The translations under genes were made by a program, and so were the position numbers. A stretch of DNA of 64,000 nucleotides from JBPOFY01 sp051252415. Lineage in GTDB: Bacteria; Verrucomicrobiota; Verrucomicrobiia; Opitutales; Coraliomargaritaceae. Below are positions 55,401-63,891 of the stretch, in pieces. Positions within the stretch are counted from its first letter, which is position 1. Each line of letters opens with the position of its first letter. Where the stretch lies: assembly GCA_051252415.1 (NCBI GenBank), contig JBPOGA010000013.1, positions 1 through 64,000 of the forward strand, written 5' to 3'. A model generated the notes under the pieces. The model did not search any database, had not been told where the DNA came from, and worked only from the letters and a program-made list of their open reading frames with translations.

Positions 55401-56487
55401 CTGTATCCGTTACGGAGTTCTTTGGTAGGCTGATTGTGACATCGCCGCCAAAGTTGGGAGACACGACTACGGAATAACTCGCACCCGACCCTGACAAATT
55501 GGAAACTGTTCCACTCGAAACAGCGAAGTCGCCAAGCTCTAGTCCTGTCACGGGTTCGCTAAAATTGATATCAACGGTGTAGTCCCCAGTCACATCCGTC
55601 GCCGTAGTGCTCAGAGTCGGAACTGGTTGCTCGGAACCTAGAGCAACGTAGGTTGTTAGTATCGTATTCGAAACAACGTTCCCGTGGGAATCGCCATCAA
55701 GAACCGAATTCGCGGGCAAGGTCACCTGCACATCGCCATTGCTTGTAGGATTGACTGTAGCTGACCAACTTGTGTCCGAACCACTGACACTTAAAATCGA
55801 GCCATTCACCACCGTAAAGTCACTAGTGACTAAGCCTGTAACACTCTCAGAGAAATCGATGTCGATTGAAAAAATCGCGGATACCGTCTCGCCTGCGCTC
55901 GTCGAAAGTGTGGGAATCGCACTACTCAAATCGCGTATTTGATAGGCGGTGAAGTGCGGACCACTACTAGTGCCAGCGATGGTAATCGTCTGATTGCTGC
56001 CATTTGCAGTAAAGCTGCCGACTACATACTGATCGTTCACCTCTGCACTGAGATTGCCATTGCCATCGCCAAACTGCATCGCGCGGGCATCAGAGCTTGA
56101 GCGTTCATCCACATACCATGCCTGTATAATGTAATCTTTCCCAGTCTCAAGATTGCCGCCACCGAACTGAAAGCTAGTCGTTGTTCCATAGTCGAGACTG
56201 TTCAGAAGCTGATTATAGGCTGCGTCTCCCGTATCACCGTCGAGGAAATCTGTCGTCGCGTCATCGGGCAATAGCGTCGAGTTAGCAACAAAGGTCACAC
56301 CATTAATTGTAGGACTCACCGCGCCCACGACACCCGTTAGATTAAACGCCTCCACAGTAATACCATCGGCCCTCACATCAGAGGGTGCAGCATAGTCTGT
56401 AGGAGTGCCCCAAGTAATGTCTGCAGCTTGTGTCGAACCAGCCGTGAGGAGTAATACTGAGGATAAAAACTTTCTATTTAGGATCAT
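52456..56487 (-). CDS. Large secreted multidomain protein: Ig-like, beta-helix and F5/8-C modules
   Basis: 1343 residues. Order by eye: signal peptide (about 1-21, LLLTAGSTQA), an N-terminal domain (about 22-190) with GKDYIIQAWYVDERSS, two Ig-like repeats of about 90 residues each (PTLSTSAGETV and PTLSTTATDVT with DFSESVTGL/NFSEPVTGL), the beta-helix (about 390-780), an F5/8 type C (discoidin-like) module (about 820-930), FnIII (about 935-1020), a second F5/8-C (about 1025-1140) and a second FnIII. The beta-helix carries the same motif as the three neighbours, GSYPYGYGDCFGKG (507-520), with KHSGLL, YGHCIF and TTDDILAETSGPAFDIGF. It is thus a fusion of that family to binding modules, likely extracellular and carbohydrate-binding. 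Confidence 0.8.
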   Translation of the reverse strand: MILNRKFLSSVLLLTAGSTQAADITWGTPTDYAAPSDVRADGITVEAFNLTGVVGAVSPTINGVTFVANSTLLPDDATTDFLDGDTGDAAYNQLLNSLDYGTTTSFQFGGGNLETGKDYIIQAWYVDERSSSDARAMQFGDGNGNLSAEVNDQYVVGSFTANGSNQTITIAGTSSGPHFTAYQIRDLSSAIPTLSTSAGETVSAIFSIDIDFSESVTGLVTSDFTVVNGSILSVSGSDTSWSATVNPTSNGDVQVTLPANSVLDGDSHGNVVSNTILTTYVALGSEQPVPTLSTTATDVTGDYTVDINFSEPVTGLELGDFAVSSGTVSNLSGSGASYSVVVSPNFGGDVTISLPKNSVTDTDGDTLMNVVSNELTNAYYITVTVNTPEALLPYLVQDNINATLTPGTYTIDADDVRNTYGTPRFEFWGSNSTYDFTGVTINFAADIYEDGLSMSHMQIYGNNNVLKDLTMLDLCDKYGTAGKSGGVNMIIDGEYNRVEGFYFEIRGSYPYGYGDCFGKGATWTIKHWKHSGLLVRGNYNHVLNCTLMQESYGHCIFMQAANYPTIEGCYVEAETVTTDDILAETSGPAFDIGFQTVWGFPLPPGYTKSTSEAGIRAYNAGNTYVNGEWISRGTNDPTILNNTLVNTRVGVTLTHAKGFKYVEGCTAIGTERGYAIGSGVIKNCFSDVEHGPAFGVDYESDSGVIADITILPHEGTNYSGSKHIAYIIGRNHNLTFRSAVQNPEQVLEVNVGGDKRIISESDVTEDFLAEDIVINNLTGYPLIIDDNTTGITGQSIGTVTDAGTSNSISTQNWDILDNLAFFGTATQSSDDYDTLASFAIDQNTSGDFGDGSVTHTNNEAQPWWQLDLEGTFDISEIKIWNRTGSSPARLSDYDVTLLDVNEQVVWTNYQANYPAPSVSLFPGIAGRYVLIQLRGTDPLSLAEVEVFGTEFAGPSGLTATPLVDAIDLSWNAVSGASSYTVKRSTAEGGPYMNIATPTETTFTDNTAVSGTVYYYIVTVTADGQESDPSAEVSAVFGIAKIPVGSGDITASDFQASNVPGNTVDEDLDTRWSAQGDGQWIRYDLGALQNVNYLKIAWLNGASRVSTFEIEVSEDDSTWTSVTGGTVDSSGVTADLEIVDVTDTLSRYVRIVGYGNTQNAWNSILEVEIWGSTPAPPPIPTNLAATPSDGQVSLNWIVSTGATQHHLKRSMADDGSGYSTIASVAGGTYLDTDVTNGTYYYYVVSAENGSGESGDSAQVSVKPFAPISDDELVMPMGTRSGDDIEFSMESIHGRIYQLQRNITLDPEDWADVGDPITGTGDTILMSDPDAFLIPKCFYRVQIQP

Positions 56488-56605
56488 TTATTTCTTGGGG
56501 AAGGAGAATGTATACAGAACAAAAATCTATACTCAATATGCAAACCACGTTCGATTCAAACGCTTGCTACACAAACCTTAACAGAGCGAATCGGAAATAC
56601 CCTAT

Positions 56606-57517
56606 TTACGGTGCGTAACGACGGCGAATGATAAGCGCCCCAAAGCATACCAAGCCTGCAAGCAAGGCACAGGCACGTGCCTCTGGAATACTTCGATATG
56701 TTGAGGTGAAATAATATTGATTCCCCGCGAGCTCTCTATTGCTCAAAGCCGTATTATAAACGATCACATCGGCGATCGCGCCTCCCCAGCCATTTGTATC
56801 AGCAGCTCCATGACCCTGTTCACCTCCGAAAAGCACTCCCTTGTTTGAGAGTCCGAGAGTCCGTAATCCAACTTCACTACTTTCTGCAGTGTTCGAGAAG
56901 AGTGTATTGCCAGTTGCTAAATCAGCAAACGAAACAGTCATCTGAGGTGACGCTACACTAGCATCTACAATAACTGTAAAAATACCCCATGTGCCTGCAG
57001 GAACAACCGCATCACCACTCCCGCCCAAAACACCGCCGTCATTGGCATTGGTATTACCCACATTTCCACCACGGAAACTGTGGGAACCATTCGCATTTGC
57101 TCCCGCGAATAAGCCGCTCCATCCCTTAGTTTGATCAAGCGCGTAGGGACCAGACCTGTCATCCAAATTAGCGTCAATACGAATCACAGACTGAACCGTC
57201 AATTGACCTCTAGAACCTAACTCTGAAGTTCTAGTAAAAGTAAAGATGTCACCGTCTACAGCGCCAGAAGTCATATTCGCGACAGCGGCAGTTCCGTTTG
57301 GAGTTGTTGTGGCAGAAAAACCTTTAGCGTTCGTAGTTGTTGCATCAGCCGTGCCAACCGAGTCAGTCCAAGTCGTGCTACCGATCGTATAATCAGTTGC
57401 TTTATAGCGCTGATCAAAACCAGGGGTCAGTTGTGCGCACGCAGAAGTTGCAACAATCACACTTACTACACTTACAAATTGTATCGATTTAATAGACATT
57501 ATTCGTGGGAGAGGCAT
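56606..57517 (-). CDS. LamG-like protein with PEP-CTERM-type sorting signal
   Basis: 303 residues. A signal peptide is present (SIQFVSVVSVIVATSACAQL). The body is a concanavalin-A/LamG-like beta-sandwich (WGGAIADVIVYNTALSNREL is the usual last strand). The end SIPEARACALLAGLVCFGAL with IIRRR matches the PEP-CTERM layout: Pro-Glu-Ala in place of Pro-Glu-Pro, a hydrophobic helix and an Arg-rich tail, recognised by exosortase. The start could be 57517, which has GAGG 10 nt ahead, or the internal Met at 57499. No exosortase gene is in the window. A surface or biofilm role is assumed for the family. Confidence 0.75.
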   Translation of the reverse strand: MPLPRIMSIKSIQFVSVVSVIVATSACAQLTPGFDQRYKATDYTIGSTTWTDSVGTADATTTNAKGFSATTTPNGTAAVANMTSGAVDGDIFTFTRTSELGSRGQLTVQSVIRIDANLDDRSGPYALDQTKGWSGLFAGANANGSHSFRGGNVGNTNANDGGVLGGSGDAVVPAGTWGIFTVIVDASVASPQMTVSFADLATGNTLFSNTAESSEVGLRTLGLSNKGVLFGGEQGHGAADTNGWGGAIADVIVYNTALSNRELAGNQYYFTSTYRSIPEARACALLAGLVCFGALIIRRRYAP

Positions 57518-57628
57518 CTATATACTGCCTCATCAATATTACTATAGGGAAAAAAATACCATAAAAAAAAGACAACAGTTCGCTCAATCTGCCAAATACA
57601 GATCGATACTTAAGGACGAACGAACGAC

Positions 57629-60058
57629 CTAATTACTCACCTGTATATAATCGACATTGATACAGTCTTCCGACTGATATTCGGGCTGAAACGTAATCGT
57701 ATTCATACCGGGCTGTAAGAAGGCGGATATCGACTGGCTAGTCCACTTATCCCAAGCACCAGTGCTTTTCAGACTGAGCACCTCACTCTTTTCACCGTTC
57801 ACATAGATTGCGGTATTTTTAGAATCTTCGTGCCCTGCGGCATAACGTAAATTCACATTGTGAGTGCCCATTTCTTCTGCACTAACCTTGAAGGTAAGCT
57901 TCGCAGTATCACTTTTATAGAAGCCTTCAACAAAACCTTTGCCTGAAAATCCTTTGTGTTTCTTACCGACTGTAGCTCCGCCAACCATATTCGCCTGCTC
58001 CGCTTCAAAACGACCATCTGTTGAGTCCTGCACCTTATTGATGTTAGCGATCATTTGCGGAGTAATGACAGACCAAGTCGTATCATAGCGCTTGCCTGGC
58101 TCAAAAGCCATATCTGGAATTACTTTCAACAGGTGGTGGTATTTTTCTTCAACGCCAGATGCGCGGATAATTGCGAGTGCTGCTTCTGGCCATTTTGCAT
58201 CTTCAACTAGATGAAGATCGGTAACCGTGCAATTTGGCGCGCCCAGTTTAACACCTTCGGACGTCGAATAAATATTACTGTAATGATTGTCTCGCTTACG
58301 ACGCCATTTGTTTAGCTCCATAATATCTTGGTCTGGCAAGACTTCAAATACCAGATCTTTACCGGTATACCAAGCGGTGCCTTCGTCGGGATGATATACC
58401 CCCTGAAAGTGCGTTGTGTCCGCTTTAACATAGTTACCGTCCGACGTTGAGTTAGGCTGACTGCCGAGCGTATAGTATGCACCACCGTCATGCAGCATGT
58501 TCATGCAGTCATACACACGGTTAAAGCTGAACACATTATTGCGACACGTAGTGGTTGGATTTCCATCAGTGGAAATTTCATCAAAATTATTCCAGCCCCA
58601 ACCAACACTCACTGCGGTATAGTTACATTTCTGAATGTGGTTTCGAACTAGCTGTAAGCCGTCCACAAAGTAAGCCGTAATCGGCGCGTGACCATAAAAC
58701 ATCGTAGTCATGTCATACATTACGTTGTTTTCTACTAGGTTGTTCCGACAAACACCTTCAACATCCGAAGTGTATTTTGCGTGCTTCGGCTCATCGCCTT
58801 CATACACATGCTGCGGGTGCCCCACTTGGACTGCGCCGCCGCCAACATCATACAGTAGATTGCCAACAATTTTGGAATCAACGACATCGTTAATAAACCC
58901 AATGCCCTCGTTACCAATGTGCTTTAATACGTTGTTCTTAAATTGAATCGACTCGGCACTATTTACGGTCACAGCATTCGGCATCGTATCGTAAGCACGG
59001 TATGCATATGTATGCCAATCCGGCTCATCAAACGCAATACAGTGTGTCGCAGCCTGCACGGTAGACTTACCGAACGAACCATCGACCTCGCAAAGCTCCG
59101 CTTCAGTATAGGCAAATGTAATTCCTTCGAAGGTCAGATTGCTGACTCGATCCGTTTTAGAATTACCCTGAATCGAAATCATGCTGCCAAGCTTTGGAGC
59201 GTAGACTTCCTCGCGAGTGATATCCTCCCCCTCACGTGGCATGTAATACAGTGTCTTCTTTTTTCGATCAAAATAGAACTCACCTGGCTCATCTAAGAAT
59301 TCGAGAGCATTCATAATCGTATGCCCACGAGACGGATGATACGCGCCATACTTGATATTCAACGCAATCGCACCATAAGGTTGCTGAAACTTTAGAATAC
59401 GATCGCCGTCTTCTGTTGTGATATCACGGATACCAAGTATATGAGAATTGAACTTTGTATTTCGTAGGATTTCGACATCTTCTGGATTATTTAGATCTGG
59501 AACATCCTTCTGATTAAATCGGATACCATCAACTGTGGAACCGCTAACCCACGCCCAGTCTGCTTGACCAGCCTGAACTTTAAATTCGCCCCAGCCACCT
59601 TTAACACCAGCATTTTTGCTAGCCATGTAAGCTCGCTCCCCACTGACAAACAAAGAACGTAGCTTGTCCGAATGATTCAAGGGCGCTTGATAGATCTCGC
59701 CTTTGTAAGGTCGCCATCCAGTCACTTTAGTCGCGCCATTCAAGATAGTCTCACTATTCCCAAAAGCTTTGTAAATGATCTGATGCCCGTTTGTCCCGGA
59801 GTCAGCAGGCGTAAACTCAATTGTTTCTTCAATCGGAAACATGCCGCCCCCCAGATAAACGATGATATCATCGCTCATCGAATGATTGACTCTACGAATC
59901 GCATCTCTAGCTCGCTCGATCGTCTTAAATGGCTGCTCACGTGAGCCCGGGTTAATGTCATTTCCGTATGGGGAAACATAAAATTCCTGTGCCGCTGCAA
60001 AGGCCGAAGCACTTACAGAAAGTGATAAAGCAAATAGTAAACAATCTCTTAACATCAT
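57629..60058 (-). CDS. Secreted beta-helix glycosidase, GH141-like, with C-terminal CBM-like domain
   Basis: 809 residues, with an AGGAG ribosome-binding site 6 nt ahead of ATG 60058. Signal peptide about 1-22. The start FYVSPYGNDINPGSREQPFK, the GATKVTGWRPYKGEIY block and FYFDRKKKTLYYMPREGEDI are typical of the right-handed beta-helix proteins classified as GH141, whose known activities are alpha-L-fucosidase and xylanase (from memory of the family, not searched). Residues about 680-809 form a CBM35/CBM6-like beta-sandwich (FEAEQANMVGGATVGKKHKG, INVDYIQVSN). With GH31 and a GPH transporter it forms a minus-strand operon. The fucose genes elsewhere in the window make fucosidase activity attractive. 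Confidence 0.75.
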   Translation of the reverse strand: MMLRDCLLFALSLSVSASAFAAAQEFYVSPYGNDINPGSREQPFKTIERARDAIRRVNHSMSDDIIVYLGGGMFPIEETIEFTPADSGTNGHQIIYKAFGNSETILNGATKVTGWRPYKGEIYQAPLNHSDKLRSLFVSGERAYMASKNAGVKGGWGEFKVQAGQADWAWVSGSTVDGIRFNQKDVPDLNNPEDVEILRNTKFNSHILGIRDITTEDGDRILKFQQPYGAIALNIKYGAYHPSRGHTIMNALEFLDEPGEFYFDRKKKTLYYMPREGEDITREEVYAPKLGSMISIQGNSKTDRVSNLTFEGITFAYTEAELCEVDGSFGKSTVQAATHCIAFDEPDWHTYAYRAYDTMPNAVTVNSAESIQFKNNVLKHIGNEGIGFINDVVDSKIVGNLLYDVGGGAVQVGHPQHVYEGDEPKHAKYTSDVEGVCRNNLVENNVMYDMTTMFYGHAPITAYFVDGLQLVRNHIQKCNYTAVSVGWGWNNFDEISTDGNPTTTCRNNVFSFNRVYDCMNMLHDGGAYYTLGSQPNSTSDGNYVKADTTHFQGVYHPDEGTAWYTGKDLVFEVLPDQDIMELNKWRRKRDNHYSNIYSTSEGVKLGAPNCTVTDLHLVEDAKWPEAALAIIRASGVEEKYHHLLKVIPDMAFEPGKRYDTTWSVITPQMIANINKVQDSTDGRFEAEQANMVGGATVGKKHKGFSGKGFVEGFYKSDTAKLTFKVSAEEMGTHNVNLRYAAGHEDSKNTAIYVNGEKSEVLSLKSTGAWDKWTSQSISAFLQPGMNTITFQPEYQSEDCINVDYIQVSN

Positions 60059-60074
60059 AATTTTCTCCTAATTC

Positions 60075-62543
60075 CTAAAACTCAACTTCAAGGACAGCTC
60101 CCGTATGGGTAACGACACGCGTCTGAACTGTTCCCTGAGGTGAATACAATTTAATCTCTATTCTGCGGTCCGAATCCATACCGTCAAAGCGACCTTCACG
60201 CCCAGATATGCTGAGCGTTTGACTGGCTTCATTCCAATGCAAGCGCACACGAGCACATTCGCCTGCTTCATAAGCATAACTATCTCCAGCATCCTCATAC
60301 CAAACAAAGTCAGCGTCCTGCCCTGTGTATACTCGTAACTCAAGTGCCGTATCAAGCGCTTCACCCGCATGCTGCACAACTGGCCCCATTAGTAACATGC
60401 TTCCAGCAGGAACATACATCGGGATCGTTTCTAACGGTGCCGCCACGTAAAGCGCTTGGCCCTCTTCGATTAGCCGACCCGTCCAGAAATCGAACCAAGC
60501 ACAGCCCTTCGGGAAATACACAGATCGAGACTCCGAAGCCCCCTTTATCGGTTTTGATCCAGCCTCATAATACATCGGCTCCACAACGGGGCAGACCATC
60601 AAGCTGGGACCGAAAAAGTATTGGTCGATTAAGTCAAATGTTGCTGGATCCTTTGGATACTCTAAGGCCACTGGGCGCAAAAGCGCGAGCCCCTCATCTG
60701 CGATTCCCGCAGCTACAGAGTAGATATAAGGCAGGAACTGGGTGCGCAGACGGATATACTTAGCAATCACATCGTAGAAGCGGTCACCTACGTCGCCGAA
60801 GCGCCAAATTTCGCGTGCGGCATCCGTGCCGTGTGAACGAAACATCGGTAAGAAGCAGCCATACTGCAACCAGCGAGTATAAAGCTCCCAATAACCTAAA
60901 TCGGTGCAGCCATTGTCATTAGCAATCGGTTCGGTGCCTTCCATCGGTCCCAAACCACGGCAACCCGCATCATAGTCACCACGCCAAAACCATCGATTCT
61001 CAGGATCAGCTCCGACAAAGAAGCCGCCGATATCTAAAGTCCAATAAGGCTCACCAGTTGCACAGAAATTAGCACCCTCTGGCACTGAGCGTTTCAACAC
61101 ATCCCATGTGCCACAAATATCACCAGACCAGCTAACTGTTCCGTATCGATGCTGTCCCACATAGGATGACCGCGTGAGATTCAACACACGCTTCTCCTGT
61201 GTCGTATCACGCTGCCCTTCATAAATTCCACGCGAATGATGCAGCGAATATGTGCTCAGTGCACCCTCGTCTATATAGCGCTTCGCCTGGTCAGTATTCT
61301 TGATCAAGCGTGCATGCACTTCAGGCTTCACCTTGCCCTCCCAGTCAGCCTCGAAAGGCTCTGTACAATCACACCACCATGCATCCACTCCCTTCGAAAA
61401 AAGTCCGTCATTCGCCTGCTTCCAATAAGTTTTACGAGCAGCCGGATCAAAGGCATTGTAGGTCGATTGATTGCCTAACATCTGCCCCTTTTCGCGCAAC
61501 TCTTGCTGATTTGAGCAACCACCAGACATGATCGGCCAGATAGATGTCATCAGCTTCACGTCCATGGAGTGAAGCTCATCGATAAAGGCTGCTGGATCTG
61601 GAAAACGAGCTGGATCAAAAGACTTCTGTCCCCAGCCATTGCCGTCCGGCCATGACTTCCAGTCCAACACTAGGACATCGAGTGGTATCTCACGCCGACG
61701 GTATTCGCGAGCCACATCGAGGATTTCCTCAGCAGTCACATAGCGCTCTTTCGACTGCACATAGCCGAAGGCCCAGCGCGGTAGCATCGACGGAGCACCC
61801 GTCAGCTTGTAATAGTTTTTCGCTACGGCAGAAGCATCACCGCCACCAATAAAATAGTAATCGACCTGATCGACACACTCGGCCCACCAGTAACTACCGT
61901 AAGCATCATCATGAAAAGTCATGGTCGAACCGCAGTCCCACATCAATCCGTAGCCCTTGGAAGATACGATGCAAGGCACTACCATCTTCATGTTTTGCTG
62001 ATAGAGATGCTGCGATTTCCCGCGAAGATTACCATAGCCCTCTTCATGAGAGCCCAAACCAAACAGAGCCTCATCTTCGGCAAAGCTAAAGTCTAGCTTT
62101 GCTTCGTATGCATGCCGATCAAAGATACGATCAACGGCCTCAGACTCCGCCCGTGCGCCGTCAATATTCTGCCCGGTCGCAACCTCCGCCTCAATATCGT
62201 AAACATTTCGAAAGACTTCTTTACGCGTCAGCGACTTCCCTCCTCTAGCAGGTTCCTGTTGTAGCACTCGACCTGCGGCATTCATAAACGACAATGCACC
62301 ACTCGCCTTCAATACCCGCACCTGAAGTGCTTCGGTAGCTACCAAAAAGCTCGTCGCCTCTTCAGTGACCGTAAATTCTTCAAACGTAGACGGCTCTGTA
62401 ACCAACTCGCTTGGTGCATCAATCCATTCATCCGCGGCAATATAGGATACGCGCACAATTTCCGTATTCACAAAGGCAATACGTAGCCGCTTTTCGCCGG
62501 CAACAAACTCACACGCCTGTTCTTTATTAAACAAATTATACAT
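60075..62543 (-). CDS. Glycoside hydrolase family 31 (alpha-xylosidase/alpha-glucosidase type)
   Basis: 822 residues. The nucleophile Asp392 lies in DAWWCDCTEPF and the acid/base Asp475 in TVSWSGDICG; the wider motifs LDWKSWPDGNGWGQ and LGSHEEGYGNLRGK are the family pattern. WWCDCTEP resembles the alpha-xylosidase branch (YicI type has a Cys at this place), but substrate specificity in GH31 is broad. No signal peptide, so it should be cytoplasmic. It begins inside the last codons of the transporter gene (8-nt overlap) and ends 16 nt before the GH141-like gene, so the three are one operon. Confidence 0.92.
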   Translation of the reverse strand: MYNLFNKEQACEFVAGEKRLRIAFVNTEIVRVSYIAADEWIDAPSELVTEPSTFEEFTVTEEATSFLVATEALQVRVLKASGALSFMNAAGRVLQQEPARGGKSLTRKEVFRNVYDIEAEVATGQNIDGARAESEAVDRIFDRHAYEAKLDFSFAEDEALFGLGSHEEGYGNLRGKSQHLYQQNMKMVVPCIVSSKGYGLMWDCGSTMTFHDDAYGSYWWAECVDQVDYYFIGGGDASAVAKNYYKLTGAPSMLPRWAFGYVQSKERYVTAEEILDVAREYRRREIPLDVLVLDWKSWPDGNGWGQKSFDPARFPDPAAFIDELHSMDVKLMTSIWPIMSGGCSNQQELREKGQMLGNQSTYNAFDPAARKTYWKQANDGLFSKGVDAWWCDCTEPFEADWEGKVKPEVHARLIKNTDQAKRYIDEGALSTYSLHHSRGIYEGQRDTTQEKRVLNLTRSSYVGQHRYGTVSWSGDICGTWDVLKRSVPEGANFCATGEPYWTLDIGGFFVGADPENRWFWRGDYDAGCRGLGPMEGTEPIANDNGCTDLGYWELYTRWLQYGCFLPMFRSHGTDAAREIWRFGDVGDRFYDVIAKYIRLRTQFLPYIYSVAAGIADEGLALLRPVALEYPKDPATFDLIDQYFFGPSLMVCPVVEPMYYEAGSKPIKGASESRSVYFPKGCAWFDFWTGRLIEEGQALYVAAPLETIPMYVPAGSMLLMGPVVQHAGEALDTALELRVYTGQDADFVWYEDAGDSYAYEAGECARVRLHWNEASQTLSISGREGRFDGMDSDRRIEIKLYSPQGTVQTRVVTHTGAVLEVEF

Positions 62544-63891
62544 CGCTCACCTCACCACGACGTTGCTCAAGATCTTCCTGAACCTGCGGTTCCATCAATT
62601 CATATTTGCGGTAGAACATAACAGGTATCAGTGCGAGGAAGTAAAAGACCGCTGGTAGCCAGACGAAACCGAACACAATGCCACTCATCGCCACTGGAGT
62701 TTGCTCCTGATGTGCAACGAAGCCAGTCGCACCCATCACCCAGGCCGGAATCGCTCCACCCAACCCGCTACCTGCTTTTAGGCAAAAAGCCGTTCCAATA
62801 GCAGTCAGCAATCCAGCCGAACGAACACCACTCTTCCATTCACCATAGTCTACACTATCAGAAAGCATCGAAAAAGGCAGCGCCATGGCGACACCACTGG
62901 TCAAAACTCCAGCGATCCAGCCGGTGTAGAGCAAAGGCAATGACTGCATACTCACACCTAGATATAGCACAAACTGCGCTACGACCGAACCCGCCAGTGC
63001 AATGGCCCAGACACGCGCTTTACCGCCCCACTTACAAAACCAAGGAATCATGAATATAGCGGCCAGAGACACTACATCTAATCCAGCAAATACCCCGATA
63101 AGTTTTTCGTCGTGCCAAACATATTTGAAAAAGTGGGCGATCACGATGAAGCGCGAGATAAACGCGACCCAAAAACATAAACAAGACGTGAAGAGAATGA
63201 TCCACGGCCAATTCCCCTTAAACGCCTGAAAGGCACGCTTAATCGGCATCGGTTTGTGTTCAACCGGAACCACTTCTTTCAGGTTTCGAAACGCTATCAG
63301 ATAAAGCAACACAGAACCTGATGCAAATATCAGCATAGTGCGAAAGACCCCGATCTTATCATCGCCCTGCCCCATGTAAGCAACTAGTCCAAAAAACGAA
63401 AGATTAACCAGCAACACCCCCATCTTCGAACCGATCATTCGGTAACAGGTGAGCGTCACACGTTCTTTAGGGTCCTGTGTGAGGGCTGACAGAATTGAGG
63501 TCACCGGTGTATTAATTCCAGTATAGATCGAACCTAGAATAATATAGGTTGCACCCGCATAAATCGCTTTTCCAAGGTCGCTAAAATCTGGCGTCAGAAA
63601 GGTTAACACACCGAATACTGCAAATGGAATACACAGCCACAGAAACCAAGGGCGACTCTTGCCGTATTTACTATTGGTTTTATCAATAATAATGCCCCAG
63701 ATCGGAGTATCAAAGGCATCTTCTAGCCGCGCGATCAACATAATCGTCCCTGCAACAGTCGGAGAAATACCAAGGTAATCAGTGTAGAAAAGAAACAGGA
63801 ATAAATTGACTACCTGGAAAATCAGCTGACCAGCCATATCACTAGCGGCATAACTGAATCGCGTGGGGTAAGAGCTACGTTCTGGTTTCAT
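62536..63891 (-). CDS. MFS sugar transporter, glycoside-pentoside-hexuronide:cation symporter family
   Basis: 451 residues, twelve hydrophobic segments. The family start RFSYAASDMAGQLIFQVVNL then YTDYLGISPTVAGTIML and the loop DNTPIWG-type sequence (here LEDAFDTPIWGIIIDKTNSK with GKSRPWFLW) identify the GPH group (MelB, XylP, UidB relatives). It imports glycosides or oligosaccharides with Na+ or H+. It is the first gene of the operon with GH31 and the GH141-like protein, so xylosides or glucosides released outside are a plausible cargo. The promoter lies in the last 100 bases of the window, where no clear boxes were seen. Confidence 0.92.
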   Translation of the reverse strand: MKPERSSYPTRFSYAASDMAGQLIFQVVNLFLFLFYTDYLGISPTVAGTIMLIARLEDAFDTPIWGIIIDKTNSKYGKSRPWFLWLCIPFAVFGVLTFLTPDFSDLGKAIYAGATYIILGSIYTGINTPVTSILSALTQDPKERVTLTCYRMIGSKMGVLLVNLSFFGLVAYMGQGDDKIGVFRTMLIFASGSVLLYLIAFRNLKEVVPVEHKPMPIKRAFQAFKGNWPWIILFTSCLCFWVAFISRFIVIAHFFKYVWHDEKLIGVFAGLDVVSLAAIFMIPWFCKWGGKARVWAIALAGSVVAQFVLYLGVSMQSLPLLYTGWIAGVLTSGVAMALPFSMLSDSVDYGEWKSGVRSAGLLTAIGTAFCLKAGSGLGGAIPAWVMGATGFVAHQEQTPVAMSGIVFGFVWLPAVFYFLALIPVMFYRKYELMEPQVQEDLEQRRGEVSDV

